64,000 nucleotides of DNA from Acidimangrovimonas sediminis (GCF_002871005.1 NZ_PHSN01000007.1:1-64000); one strand, 5' to 3'; shown: positions 1-9,639, counted from the stretch's first letter. Numbers and translations are program-made. Notes: generated from the sequence alone by a model not told the origin.

Positions 1-1
1 C

Positions 2-60
2 CGATTACGCCATCTCAACGAGGAGATCTTCGACACCCTGGACGACGCCCGGCGCGCTTG
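2..60 (+). pseudogene. IS3-family transposase C-terminal remnant
   Basis: Reading from base 2 gives RLRHLNEEIFDTLDDARRA, which resembles the end of the DDE integrase domain of IS3-family OrfB transposases (normally followed by a W-x-x-D-Y-N and RPHSSL segment). Here the reading frame leaves the family sequence immediately after DARRA and no RPHSSL tail follows. I see this as a broken insertion-sequence end, cut by the window on the left and by a rearrangement on the right. Only about 19 residues support the call. Confidence 0.5.
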
Positions 61-147
61 CCCAGAAAGACCGCCCAGACTACCAAACTCAAACCCGCAG
101 ACTCTCGCTATGAACGAGGGACCCAAGGGGGGCAGGCCACCCGGACC

Positions 148-243
148 GAGGATCTCAACCGTCTCCACCAGATCTTCGCCCGCAGCCACAACGCCGCCAT
201 CACCTCGACTGCGATGCACGGGCTCGGGGGCGTCGGCAAGGCC
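148..243 (+). pseudogene. STAND/NB-ARC-like NTPase P-loop remnant
   Basis: An open frame starting near base 58 contains EDLNRLHQIFARS followed by HGLGGVGK, the P-loop style of STAND NTPases (NB-ARC/TPR signalling or defence proteins), where the expected continuation is T/S and a helix. Here it runs into unrelated sequence (ASCAQF) and stops by base 360. The rest of the NTPase is missing. Together with the adjacent transposase remnant it suggests a decayed accessory region. The match is short, so this is a tentative call. Confidence 0.35.
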
Positions 244-256
244 TCATGCGCCCAGT

Positions 257-445
257 TCAGAACGTATGCGCAAGCCAGTAGACGCCCCCGGCCCCCAACG
301 ACAGGGGCAGGGCTATGCGCAGCATCCGGTTCAGGAAAAGGGCCAGGAACAGGCCCCTGAAGACACCGCCGGCAAGCGACATGAGCAGGAGGAGCCCAAG
401 CAGCACGACGCCGGTCAGTGCCGGGTCGGTCGTGGCGTTCTGCAT
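257..445 (-). CDS. small hydrophobic membrane protein
   Basis: This encodes 62 residues from the ATG at 445; a TTG three codons upstream would extend it to 65. It has two hydrophobic stretches, about residues 10-35 (ALTGVVLLGLLLLMSLAGG and following) and 38-58, separated by a short basic loop containing NRMLR. This suggests a small inner-membrane protein. I do not recognise a family. No strong ribosome binding site is visible and it sits alone between remnants and the DUF1127 gene, so it could be non-coding. Function unknown. Confidence 0.35.
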   Translation of the reverse strand: MQNATTDPALTGVVLLGLLLLMSLAGGVFRGLFLALFLNRMLRIALPLSLGAGGVYWLAHTF

Positions 446-590
446 CAGAGTCAAAGGCCTATCCCTCGCAGCGGCCGCACCGGCCGGTCACCACCCGAGC
501 ATACGCGGGTTTGCGCTTCAAGACGCATCACTTCCGGGCTGGGGAGGGGGGCAGGGCCGGCCCGCGTCGTGCGGGGGCCTGGAATCAAAG

Positions 591-626
591 GCGCGGCGGC
601 ATCAGGGAGGAGGGATGCCGCCGCGC
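591..626 (-). terminator. hairpin terminator downstream of the DUF1127 gene
   Basis: A perfect 13-bp stem (GCGCGGCGGCATC, 591-603, pairing with 614-626) encloses a 10-nt purine loop. On the minus strand it is followed by CTTTGATT. It lies 45 bp after the stop of the small DUF1127 gene, the usual place for an intrinsic terminator. Confidence 0.7.
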
Positions 627-671
627 AATCAGGAAGGCCCAGGGAGGAGGAGAGGCCTTCCGGGAACTTGT

Positions 672-887
672 TCAGCCGTTGTTCGCGGCCTGCAGCGCCA
701 CCTGGCGGATCGAAGCGCGGTGCATGCCCAGATCCGCGAGGTCGCGGTCGGACAGTGCGCGCAGTTCGTTCAGCGTCGTGCGGTACACGCGGCGGCGGGC
801 CAGCGCGGCGTCGAGTTGCGATTTCAGGAGGCCCAGCCGCCCGGTACGGGCGAAGCCGGCAACATGGGTCGTGCTCAGGGTAGCCAT
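672..887 (-). CDS. DUF1127 (YjiS-like) small protein
   Basis: This encodes 71 residues beginning MATLSTTHVAGF. I chose the ATG at 887 because AGAGGAAG lies just upstream; an in-frame upstream ATG at 992 would add 35 unrelated residues. The C-terminal half carries the DUF1127 pattern, an arginine-rich start (ARRRVYRTTLNELRAL) followed by SDRDLADLGMHRASI, typical of alphaproteobacterial proteins of 45-75 residues. Members are short basic proteins, some linked to RNA or phosphate metabolism, but no function can be assigned to this one. It is a monocistronic gene with a clear terminator after it. Confidence 0.8.
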   Translation of the reverse strand: MATLSTTHVAGFARTGRLGLLKSQLDAALARRRVYRTTLNELRALSDRDLADLGMHRASIRQVALQAANNG

Positions 888-1115
888 CGGTCTTCCTCTT
901 GCTTCGTATTCGTTGCTGTTGGCGCTAACATATGAAATTGCTGCGCCTGCACAATCCGGAGATAGCGAATTGCCGCCATGCAGCATGTGCATGCATGACG
1001 CTTCCGTGAGGTCGGGCGGGTGCGGGCCATATACGGGCGGGAAGGGGGCGGCGCCTTGAGGAGGGCTGCCACGGGGGGCGCGATGATGACTTTTCCCTGA
1101 GCCATCTTCGAACTA

Positions 1116-1129
1116 TCTTTTCGAAAAGA
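1116..1129. promoter_or_regulatory. candidate MarR operator (autoregulatory)
   Basis: TCTTTTCGAAAAGA is a perfect 14-bp palindrome ending five bases before the GTG start of the MarR gene. The same arrangement TCTTT-N4-AAAGA, preceded by TA in both cases, recurs at 1779-1792 before the ABC importer operon. This is consistent with autoregulation and control of the operon by the MarR protein. The binding itself is inferred. Confidence 0.55.
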
Positions 1130-1133
1130 AAGA

Positions 1134-1658
1134 GTGGTGAGTGTCATGCCCTTCGAAATGGACCAGGAACGGGATCTCACGGATCGCGGCATCGAGATGT
1201 GGGCGCGCGAGGTGCCCGAGCTCGATACCTCCGGCAAGGCGGTGACCGGCCGCCTCCTGATGCTGGGAGAGATGGTCTTCGAGCGGATGAACGAGACGAC
1301 GACGAAGTTCGGGCTGAAGTACACCACCTACGCGATCATCGCCACGCTGCGGGTCTCCGGCCCGCCCTACCGGCTGTCGCCCAAGGCGTTGCAGGCAACC
1401 TTGCTGATCACCTCGGGCGGCCTGTCCAACCTGCTTGCACGGACGGAAAAGCAGGGGCTGATCCGCCGCATGACCGACCCCGAGGACGGCCGCGGCGTCG
1501 TGGTGGAGCTGACCGAGGAGGGCCTGCGCACCGCGACCGAGGTGATGCCGGTTCAGGCCGAGGCCGAGCGCAACCTGACGCGCATGTTCAGCGAGGATGA
1601 GCGCCAGCTGTTGATCGACCTGCTGCGGCGGATGATTCTGATCAATTCGATCGGGTGA
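1134..1658 (+). CDS. MarR-family transcriptional regulator
   Basis: This encodes 174 residues. The central winged-helix is readable: a recognition-helix region LQATLLITSGGLSNLLARTEKQ (about residues 80-102), then GLIRRMTDPEDGRGVVVELT, the beta-wing with the D-x-R-x-G pattern usual in MarR proteins. MarR proteins bind palindromic operators as dimers and release on ligand binding. The GTG at 1134 is used here; the ATG at 1146 would shorten it by four residues. The gene lies directly upstream of and co-directional with the polyamine-type importer operon, and both promoters carry the same inverted repeat, so it is probably that operon's regulator. Ligand unknown. Confidence 0.85.
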   Translation: MVSVMPFEMDQERDLTDRGIEMWAREVPELDTSGKAVTGRLLMLGEMVFERMNETTTKFGLKYTTYAIIATLRVSGPPYRLSPKALQATLLITSGGLSNLLARTEKQGLIRRMTDPEDGRGVVVELTEEGLRTATEVMPVQAEAERNLTRMFSEDERQLLIDLLRRMILINSIG

Positions 1659-1778
1659 CCGGCGGACGCCCGCCCCCGACGTGACGCGGGCAGGCGCAGC
1701 AGCACCCTCCGGCTTCCCCCGGTTTGCTTGGTTCTTGGGCAGGAGGATGCCATGGCGCGATTTTTAATCTTTATGGTA

Positions 1779-1792
1779 TCTTTTTAGAAAGA
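1779..1792. promoter_or_regulatory. candidate MarR operator before the importer operon
   Basis: TCTTTTTAGAAAGA has the half-sites TCTTT and AAAGA separated by four bases, matching the palindrome at 1116-1129. The surrounding sequence is locally AT-rich (TTTTTAATCTTTATGG just upstream), unlike the rest of this GC-rich region, and is the likely promoter of the gene starting at 1855. Confidence 0.5.
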
Positions 1793-1854
1793 CAAATTGC
1801 AGGATGTGTCCCTAGGGTCGGAGGCAAGACGATGCCACAACCAACGGGGAAAAC

Positions 1855-2871
1855 ATGAAGAGAGTGATTTTCGGCGGCATCCTTGCCGCGTCGCTTTGCG
1901 CCGGGGCCAGCGCCCAGGCCAAGGATCTTGTCGTCGGCCTGTTCGGCGGCTCCTTCGCCAAGGCTGCGGACCAGTGCCACATCAAGCCGTTCGAGAAGGC
2001 CTCGGGCGACACCGTCGTCACGCAGCAGGGCAGCTCGTCGCAATTCGCGGCCAAGGTGCGCGCCACCGGCGGCAAGAGCGATTACGACGTCGTCTACATC
2101 GACAATTCCTTCGCCCAGCAGCTGGCCTCGGAAGGGCTGCTGACCAAGATCGACATGTCGAAGGTCTCGAATTCCAAGGATCTCGTGAAGGGCTCGATCG
2201 GCGCCGATGGCCAGTACGTGATCTACCAGTGGAGCGCGACGGTCATCGCCTACAATCCCAAGGCCTACAAGACGCCGCCGGACAGCTGGGCCGATGTCTT
2301 TGCCGCGGCGAAGAAAGGCCGCGCGGCGCTGCCCGACATCTCGGGCACGGCGGGGGTCGACTTCCTGCTGGCCGCGGCGCGGATGAACGGCGGCAGCATC
2401 GACGACCTCGCCCCGGGCTTCAAGGCGATCAAGGCGGTCTCGCCCCATGTCAGCGCCTATTACACCCAGGCCGATCAGCTGATTTCAATGTTCGAGCGCG
2501 GCGAGATCGACATCGCGCCGTGGTATCCTGACCGTGCCACCGTCGCAGCCAAGTCGGGCCTGTCGGTGGCCGTCGCCTACCCGAAGGAGGGTGCCGTCGG
2601 CATCAAGGTGGCGCTGGTGATCCCGAAGGGCGCCCAGAACGTCGCGGGGGCCGAGAAATACATCGACACCGTGCTGTCGGCGCCGGCGCAGAAATGTTTT
2701 GCCGACACGATGTACGAGGGCTCGGTCAACAAGACGGTCAAGTTGACGGGCGACGCCGCCAAGGCCGTGCCGCCGGAGAAATACGGCACGATCTACTTCC
2801 CCGATCCCGCCAAGGTCGCGGCCGACGTGGGCAAGTGGCGCAAGACCTGGGAACACCAGATCACCCACTGA
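1855..2871 (+). CDS. ABC transporter substrate-binding protein, PotD/polyamine type
   Basis: This encodes 338 residues with a Sec signal peptide (MKRVIFGGILAASLCAGASAQA, cleavage near residue 22) and mature start KDLVVGLFGGSFAKA. It is a periplasmic type 2 binding protein of the family serving spermidine/putrescine-type importers. The features DYDVVYIDNSFAQQLASEGLL and WSATVIAYNPKAYKTPPDSWADV are typical, with family length 330-370. It is followed by ATPase and two permease genes in the order of a potDABC-like operon. The downstream deacetylase, dehydrogenases and amidase suggest an amide- or amine-containing substrate, but the ligand cannot be read from sequence. Confidence 0.88.
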   Translation: MKRVIFGGILAASLCAGASAQAKDLVVGLFGGSFAKAADQCHIKPFEKASGDTVVTQQGSSSQFAAKVRATGGKSDYDVVYIDNSFAQQLASEGLLTKIDMSKVSNSKDLVKGSIGADGQYVIYQWSATVIAYNPKAYKTPPDSWADVFAAAKKGRAALPDISGTAGVDFLLAAARMNGGSIDDLAPGFKAIKAVSPHVSAYYTQADQLISMFERGEIDIAPWYPDRATVAAKSGLSVAVAYPKEGAVGIKVALVIPKGAQNVAGAEKYIDTVLSAPAQKCFADTMYEGSVNKTVKLTGDAAKAVPPEKYGTIYFPDPAKVAADVGKWRKTWEHQITH

Positions 2872-2971
2872 CGGCCCGCGAGGGCCTGCCCCGCACCCGC
2901 CGCCCGCGCTGCTTCCCCGCGGGCGGCGGGTGCCCTGAACCTGTCACCTTCCCCGCAAGACGGAGCCCGCC

Positions 2972-4041
<1,070 letters not shown>

Positions 4042-4045
<4 letters not shown>

Positions 4046-4908
4046 GCGCGCGGCGCATCTCGGGCCTGTGGCTGATCGCGCCGGTGACGGTGCTGCTGGT
4101 GGTGGGCTTCCTCGCCCCCACGGCGATCATGGGCATGCTCAGCCTGCGCAACTATTCCGGCATGTCCGGGATCGGCGACAGCTGGACGCTGGAGAATTAC
4201 ATCGGCGTCATCACCGACCCGTTCTACCTGACGATCATCGGGCGCACGCTGTTGCTGGGGGTGATCGTCACCGCGCTCTGCCTCCTTCTGGCCTTTCCGC
4301 TCGCGCTCTTCATCCTGCGGTCGGGGCCGAAGGTGCAGACCGCCTCGATCCTCCTCGTGATCTTTCCGCTCCTGTGCAACATCGTGGTGCGGTCCTTCGG
4401 CTGGATGGTGCTGCTTGCCCCGCGCGGGATCATCAATGAGGCGCTCATCGGCGCAGGGCTGATCGCGCATCCGCTGCCGCTGATGTACGACCTGACCGGC
4501 GTGACGATCGGTCTTGTGCAGATCTTCCTGCCGTTCATGGTGCTGCTGCTGATCCCGGCGCTGCAGAACATCCCCGCGGATGTCGAGGCCGCGGCCCTGA
4601 TCCTCAAGGCCTCGCGGCTGCGCACCTTCTTCACCATCACCCTGCCGCTGGCGCTGCCGGGGATCCTCACCGGGTCGATCCTCGTGTTCGTGCTGTCGAT
4701 CAGCGCGCTGGTGACGCCGCGGATGCTCGGCGGGCCGACCTACCGGGTGATGGCCACGCAGATCTACGAGGAGTTCATGACCAACCTGAACTGGCCCGGC
4801 GGGGCGGCGCTGGCCTTCGTGCTGACGGTGATCGCGCTGGCGCTGATCTGGGGCGCCAACCGCATCGGCAACCGCCTGACGCGCGGGATCTCCGGGGGGA
4901 ACTCCTGA
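4042..4908 (+). CDS. ABC transporter permease, PotB-like
   Basis: This encodes 288 residues with about six hydrophobic segments, the first at 10-30. The EAA loop that contacts the ATPase is visible near residue 180 (DVEAAALILKASRLRTFFTITLPLALPG). Size and loop fit the first membrane subunit of polyamine-type importers. The start codon overlaps the ATPase stop and the stop overlaps the next gene's start, so the subunits are translationally coupled. Confidence 0.9.
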
Positions 4909-5696
4909 TGATGCCGCGCCGCAATTCCGTGTGGATCGTGCTGGCCGCCGCTGCCGTGCTGATCTTCATGAACGCGCCGACCGTGGTCGTGGTGCTGGCC
5001 TCCTTCACCAAGACGACCTACCTCACCGTGCCGCCCAAGGGATGGACGCTGCACTGGTTCGCCGAGGTGCTGGGCGACGACGGCTACCTGCGGGCCATCG
5101 GCACCAGCCTGTGGCTTGCCTGCGCCGCGACCATCCTGTCGCTGATCTTCGGCACCATGGTCAGCTACGCGCTGCACCACCGCATGGTGCCGGGACGCGA
5201 GGCGATCCTGTCGCTGGTGATGGCGCCGCTGGTCTTTCCGGCGGTGGTGATCGGCGTGGCGCTCTTGCAGTTCGTGTCGCTCATGGGGCTGCGGGGGAAC
5301 ACCCTGATCCTCGTGCTGGCGCATGTGCTGATCACGCTGCCCTATGTCGTGCGCTCGGCCATGGCGTCGCTCGTGGGCATCAACCCGCAGATCGAGGAGG
5401 CCGCGCAAGTGCTGGGCGCACGCAGCTTCACCGCCTTCCGGCTGGTCACGCTGCCGCTTCTGAAGCCGGGGCTGATGGCGGGCTGCGTGTTTTCCTTCGT
5501 CACCTCGCTCGACAACGTGCCGGTGACGATCTTCCTGCTGACGCCGCGCCAGTCGACCCTGCCGGTCAAGATCTACGCCGCCGTCGACCAGGGCGTCGAT
5601 CCGTCCATCGCTGCCGCCTCGACCCTGCTGATCGCGGGCGCCGCCGTCGCGCTGATCATCGCGCAGTGGCGCACCTCGCTCACGCGCTTCTTCTGA
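4908..5696 (+). CDS. ABC transporter permease, PotC-like
   Basis: This encodes 262 residues and is the second membrane subunit of the same importer. It has a hydrophobic N-terminal helix (VWIVLAAAAVLIFMNAPTVV), several further membrane segments and the EAA loop near 162 (EEAAQVLGARSFTAFRLVTLPLLKPG). Its ATG overlaps the preceding stop by one base (TGATG). A second ATG is the next codon and cannot be excluded as the start. The following gene begins 25 bp after its stop, so the operon continues. Confidence 0.9.
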   Translation: MMPRRNSVWIVLAAAAVLIFMNAPTVVVVLASFTKTTYLTVPPKGWTLHWFAEVLGDDGYLRAIGTSLWLACAATILSLIFGTMVSYALHHRMVPGREAILSLVMAPLVFPAVVIGVALLQFVSLMGLRGNTLILVLAHVLITLPYVVRSAMASLVGINPQIEEAAQVLGARSFTAFRLVTLPLLKPGLMAGCVFSFVTSLDNVPVTIFLLTPRQSTLPVKIYAAVDQGVDPSIAAASTLLIAGAAVALIIAQWRTSLTRFF

Positions 5697-5720
5697 CACC
5701 AACCCGAACGGACAAGACCC

Positions 5721-6539
5721 ATGAGCTTTACCTCCAAAGGCTTCCCGATGATGCTGACCTTCGATCTCGACTGCGAGACGATGTGGACGGCGCGCGACCC
5801 CGAGGCCCACACCCGCCCGATCCTGATGTCGCAGGGCGCCTACGGCTGGAAGCGCGGCGTCTGGCGGGTGCTCGAGGTACTCAAGCGCTACGACATCAAG
5901 TCCACCTTCTTCGTGCCCGGCGTGGTGGTCGAGGCGCACCAGGAGGTAATCGACGCGCTGCTGAAGGACGGCCACGAGATCGCCCACCACAGCCACACCC
6001 ACCGCTGGATCGTCACCCTCACCCCCGAGGAAGAGCGCGAGGAGATGGAGCGCGCGCAGCAGGCGATCATCAAGGCGACCGGCGAGGCGCCGCGCGGCTG
6101 GAGGTCGCCCGCCGCCGAGGTGACCGATGTCACCATGGACCTGATCAAGGAATACGATTTCCGCTATTCCTCCAACTTCTTCGACAATGACGAGCCCTAC
6201 ATGCTCAAGGTCCGCGGCGCCGAGATCGACTGCGTCGAGCTGCCGTTCCGCTACATCAACACCGACAGCCCCTATTTCCAGTTCGCCAAGATCCTGCCGG
6301 GCCGCACCATCACCAACCCGCGGCAGGTGCTGGATATCTGGAGCTGGGAATTCGACACGCTCTTTGCCGAGGAGCGGATGATGGTGCTGGCCTGCCACCC
6401 GGAATTCATCGGCCAGCCCTCGGGCGCGATCCTGCTGGACAAGTTCATCCGGCATGTCACGGCGCAAACCGGCGTCTGGATCGACCGCTGCGACCGCATC
6501 GCCGCCGACATGCGGCCCGGGCTGATGGCCACGGCATGA
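5721..6539 (+). CDS. polysaccharide deacetylase (NodB-fold) family protein
   Basis: This encodes 272 residues. NodB-type motifs are present: TFDLDCET near residue 13 (motif 1 region, catalytic Asp), STFFVPG, the metal-binding HEIAHHSHTHRW near 87-98, and GWRSPAAE (motif 3 Arg). These Zn enzymes remove acyl groups from amino sugars or, in the PuuE-like branch, open cyclic ureides such as allantoin. There is no signal peptide, so it is cytoplasmic. Its place after an importer and before an amidase suggests hydrolysis of an imported N-acyl or ureide compound rather than cell-wall work. It overlaps the following SDR gene by 4 bp. Confidence 0.8.
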   Translation: MSFTSKGFPMMLTFDLDCETMWTARDPEAHTRPILMSQGAYGWKRGVWRVLEVLKRYDIKSTFFVPGVVVEAHQEVIDALLKDGHEIAHHSHTHRWIVTLTPEEEREEMERAQQAIIKATGEAPRGWRSPAAEVTDVTMDLIKEYDFRYSSNFFDNDEPYMLKVRGAEIDCVELPFRYINTDSPYFQFAKILPGRTITNPRQVLDIWSWEFDTLFAEERMMVLACHPEFIGQPSGAILLDKFIRHVTAQTGVWIDRCDRIAADMRPGLMATA

Positions 6540-7270
6540 GCGGGGCGTGCAGCGGCCTGCGGGTGCTGATCACCGGCGGGGCCTCGGGCATCGGGCTGGC
6601 GACGGCGCGGATGCTTCTGTCGCGCGGTGCGGCCGTCGCGGTGATCGACCGCGAGGCCGTGGCCGTTCCGGGGATCGCCTCGGCGGTGGCCGACCTGACC
6701 GATCCGCCGGGGCTGGAGGCCGCGGTCGCCGCCATGGCCGCGGCCCTGGGCGGGATCGACATCCTCGTGAACTCCGCGGGCATCGACCTCGAGACCCCAT
6801 TCTCCGAGATGGGCGATGCCGAGTGGAACCACGTGCTCGACATCAACCTGAACGGCCCGATGCGGGCCTGCCGCGCGGCCTTTCCCTACCTGCGCGCCTC
6901 CGATCGGGCGTCGGTGGTCAACGTCTCCTCGGCGGCGGGGCTGTCGCCGATCCCCGACCGGGCGGCCTATTGCGCCTCCAAGGCGGGGGTGGTGATGCTG
7001 TCGAAGTCGCTGGCGCTGGACTGGGCCGCGCATGGCATCCGGGTCAACACCGTCTGCCCGGGTGCCGTACAGACCCCGCTCTTCGAGCAGAGCTACCGCG
7101 ACCATGCCGACAGCGAGGCCCGGCTCGACCAGATCCGCGCGCGCTATCCGCTGGGCCGGGTGGCCGAACCCGATGAGCTTGCCGAGGCGATCGTCTTCCT
7201 CGCCTCGCCCGCGGCCTCCTACATCACCGGAACGACGCTGGCCGTCGATGCCGGGCGCAGCTTTCATTGA
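6536..7270 (+). CDS. short-chain dehydrogenase/reductase (SDR)
   Basis: This encodes 244 residues in a classical SDR layout: TGGASGIG cofactor motif at 12-19, NSAG near 80, serine in VVNVSSAAG, catalytic YCASK (Tyr-x3-Lys) near 143, and the PG motif CPGAVQTP. An acidic residue after strand 2 (VIDREA) suggests NAD(H) preference. It is the first of two adjacent SDRs in the importer operon, likely oxidising an alcohol intermediate of the imported substrate. Substrate unknown. Confidence 0.88.
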   Translation: MSGACSGLRVLITGGASGIGLATARMLLSRGAAVAVIDREAVAVPGIASAVADLTDPPGLEAAVAAMAAALGGIDILVNSAGIDLETPFSEMGDAEWNHVLDINLNGPMRACRAAFPYLRASDRASVVNVSSAAGLSPIPDRAAYCASKAGVVMLSKSLALDWAAHGIRVNTVCPGAVQTPLFEQSYRDHADSEARLDQIRARYPLGRVAEPDELAEAIVFLASPAASYITGTTLAVDAGRSFH

Positions 7271-7277
7271 GGGCGCC

Positions 7278-8051
7278 ATGACCCGTTTCCAGGACAGGAC
7301 GGTGCTGATCACCGGCGGTGCCGGCGGCATCGGCGGCGCCACCGCGCGCAGGTTTCACGCCGAAGGCGCGCGGGTTGCGGTCTTCGACCTCGTGGAGGCG
7401 CCCGCACCCGATAATCGCCACGATAATGGCCCCGGCGGCGACCCCGGCGGCGACGGCGGCCGCTGGCTGTCCTGCGCCTTCGACGGCACCGACGCCGAGG
7501 CGCAGGCCCGCGCGCTGAAGGAGGTGGAGGCCCGGTTCGGCCCGGTCGACATCCTCTTCAACAACCTCGGCCGTAGCGCCCGCGAAAGGGCGGGGCTGTT
7601 CTGCGAGTCGGAGGAGGACACCTGGCGTTTCGTCCTCGACATCAACCTGATCACCACGATGCGCCTGTCGCGCCGCGTGGCGCCGGGGATGGCCGCACGG
7701 GGACATGGCCGGATCGTCAACATGTCGAGCGACGCGGCGCTGTCGGGCGACCTCCGGCTGGCCGATTACGCCACCGCCAAGATGGGCGTCATCGGCTTCA
7801 CCCGGGCGCTGGCGATGGAGCTGGCGCCGAAGGGCGTCACCGTCAACGCCGTCTGCCCCGGCGCGATCGCGACCGAGGCGCACCGGTGCATCCCGCGCGA
7901 AACCCTCGATGCGCTGGTCGCCGCCACCCCCGCGGGCTTCATCGCCTCGCCCGAGGATGTGGCGGGCCTCGTGGCCTACCTCGCCTCGGACGAGGCGCGC
8001 TTCGTCACCGGCCAGACCATCGCCATCAACGGCGGGCGCAACCTGCTCTGA
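7278..8051 (+). CDS. short-chain dehydrogenase/reductase (SDR)
   Basis: This encodes 257 residues. The ATG at 7278 was chosen because the fold begins there with TRFQDRTVLITGGAGGIG, only 7 bp after the preceding SDR stop. It has the glycine motif TGGAGGIG, NNLG, serine in NMSSDAALS, and catalytic YATAK. After strand 2 there is a Gly/Asp-rich insertion (PDNRHDNGPGGDPGGDGG, about residues 42-60) that most SDRs lack; it arises from short GC repeats and is probably a surface loop. It acts with the preceding SDR in an undefined pathway. Confidence 0.87.
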   Translation: MTRFQDRTVLITGGAGGIGGATARRFHAEGARVAVFDLVEAPAPDNRHDNGPGGDPGGDGGRWLSCAFDGTDAEAQARALKEVEARFGPVDILFNNLGRSARERAGLFCESEEDTWRFVLDINLITTMRLSRRVAPGMAARGHGRIVNMSSDAALSGDLRLADYATAKMGVIGFTRALAMELAPKGVTVNAVCPGAIATEAHRCIPRETLDALVAATPAGFIASPEDVAGLVAYLASDEARFVTGQTIAINGGRNLL

Positions 8052-8088
8052 CCCGCGCTTCCCGCCCGCAGCCCCGAAGGACCCCGCC

Positions 8089-9477
8089 ATGACCGACATC
8101 CTTGACCTTTCCGCCCGTGACATGGCCGCCCAGATCCGCAAGGGCGCCCTCTCGCCAGTCGAGGCGACGCAGGCCGCGCTCGACCGGATCGCCGCGCGGG
8201 CCGATCTGAACGCCTTCGTCACCGTGGATGCCGAGGGCGCGCTGGCCGCCGCCCGCCAGGCCGAGGCGGCCGTCAGGGCGGGGGAGGCGCTGGGGCCGAT
8301 CCACGGCGTACCCTATTCCGTGAAGGATCTGATCAATACGGCGGGGATGCGCACGACCCAGGGTTCGAAGATCTTCGAGGCGAACGTGCCGGCCGAGGAC
8401 GGCGTTTCCGTTGCGCGCAGCCGCGCCGCCGGGGGCATCCTGCTGGGCAAGACCACGACGCCCGAGTTCGGTCACAAGCCCGAGGCGACCTCTCCCGTCT
8501 CGGGCAGGACGCTGCACCCGACGCATCCGGGCCATACGCCGGGCGCGTCCAGCTCCGGTTCGGCCGTGGCGGTGGCGGCGGGGATGGGCCCCCTGTCGAT
8601 CGGGTCGGACGGCGGCGGGTCGATCCGCATCCCGGCAGCCTGCTGCGGCATCGTGGGGCTGAAGGCCACGCTGGGGCGGATCCCGCACCTGCAACTGCCC
8701 GATCTTTTCGGCGCCAATTCCTACGTCGGCCCGATGGCCCGCAACGTGGGCGACACGCGGCTTTTCTTCGAGGTGATGGCCGGGTTCGACAGCCGCGATC
8801 CCTGGGGGCAGGGGGCGCTGCCGCCCGCGCGGCGCACGGATACGCTCAGGGGGCTGCGCGTGGGCTGGCTGCCCCGCGGCGGCGCCTCGGTCGATCCGCA
8901 GGTCGCGGCGCCGACCCTTGCCGCGGTGCGGGCGATGGAGGCCGAGGGCGCCATCGTCACCGAGATCGATCTGGATTTCCGCGCGCTGGAGCCCGCCTTC
9001 CTGACCGTGCTGCGCAACGGTCTTGCGTCGCGCGTGGGGCCGCATGTCGCGCGGTTCGGCAATGTCATCGACGCCACGCTGCTGGCCCGGATCGAGGAGG
9101 GCGGGCGCCTGACCGCCGGCGACGTGGCGCAGGCCACCTACGATCGCACACGGTTCTTCACCGAGTTGCAGGCGGCGCTGGCCGATCTCGATGTGATCGT
9201 CTCGCCCACGCTGACGGCGCCGCCGCTGCCGATCGGCGTGGACACCGCGGGCGAGGTGTCGGTGGGCGGCAACCACGGCACCGTGCGCGGCGCCTGGTAT
9301 CCTTTCACCTTTCCGCTGAACCTGTCCGGGCACCCGGCGCTGGCGATGCCCTGCGGCACCACTGCCGAGGGCCTGCCCATCAGCCTTCAGATCCTGTCGC
9401 ACTGGCACCAGGAGCGGCTGATCCTCGACGTGGCCGAACTTGTCGAGTCGCTGCTCGGCCCCGCCGCCCGGGGCTGA
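8089..9477 (+). CDS. amidase (amidase-signature family)
   Basis: This encodes 462 residues from the ATG at 8089, preceded by GAAGGA. The Ser-cisSer-Lys triad of the amidase-signature family is readable: Lys in PYSVKDL (near 80), the glycine/serine-rich GASSSGSAVAVAAG, and the nucleophile stretch GSDGGGSIRIPAA. It is about the length of bacterial amidases and GatA. There is no GatB/GatC neighbour and it ends a catabolic operon, so a free amide hydrolase is more likely than tRNA amidotransferase. It is the last gene before a strong terminator. Likely role: hydrolysis of an amide derived from the imported compound. Confidence 0.88.
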   Translation: MTDILDLSARDMAAQIRKGALSPVEATQAALDRIAARADLNAFVTVDAEGALAAARQAEAAVRAGEALGPIHGVPYSVKDLINTAGMRTTQGSKIFEANVPAEDGVSVARSRAAGGILLGKTTTPEFGHKPEATSPVSGRTLHPTHPGHTPGASSSGSAVAVAAGMGPLSIGSDGGGSIRIPAACCGIVGLKATLGRIPHLQLPDLFGANSYVGPMARNVGDTRLFFEVMAGFDSRDPWGQGALPPARRTDTLRGLRVGWLPRGGASVDPQVAAPTLAAVRAMEAEGAIVTEIDLDFRALEPAFLTVLRNGLASRVGPHVARFGNVIDATLLARIEEGGRLTAGDVAQATYDRTRFFTELQAALADLDVIVSPTLTAPPLPIGVDTAGEVSVGGNHGTVRGAWYPFTFPLNLSGHPALAMPCGTTAEGLPISLQILSHWHQERLILDVAELVESLLGPAARG

Positions 9478-9503
9478 CCCGGGCAGAACGCGCCTTCCGC
9501 CTG

Positions 9504-9547
9504 CCGTCATCACCCCGGCCGCCGCCAGGCGACCGGGGTGATGACGG
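9504..9547 (+). terminator. strong hairpin at end of importer operon
   Basis: A perfect 15-bp stem (CCGTCATCACCCCGG at 9504-9518, complement at 9533-9547) with a 14-nt loop lies 26 bp after the amidase stop. There is no run of T after it. It separates the two import operons and would end or stabilise the upstream transcript. Confidence 0.7.
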
Positions 9548-9623
9548 TCGCGCCCGGCACACCGACGCAAACCTGCGCATGACCCGCGAACGAGGTTGAC
9601 AGGCCCCCCGCATCCAATACCAT

Positions 9624-9639
9624 GAACATAAGTTCGCAT
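9624..9639 (-). promoter_or_regulatory. candidate IclR-type operator before second importer
   Basis: On the minus strand this reads ATGCGAACTTATGTTC, which matches ATGCGAACATATGTCC at 18446-18461 next to the IclR gene at 14 of 16 positions. It lies about 50 bp before the substrate-binding-protein start. It is probably bound by the same regulator; this is inference from shared sequence. Confidence 0.45.

Noticed and set aside
4764-6467. 567-codon minus-strand frame opposite the PotC-type and deacetylase genes
   Set aside because: Low-complexity His/Arg/Gln composition and no ribosome site; the plus-strand importer genes explain the region.
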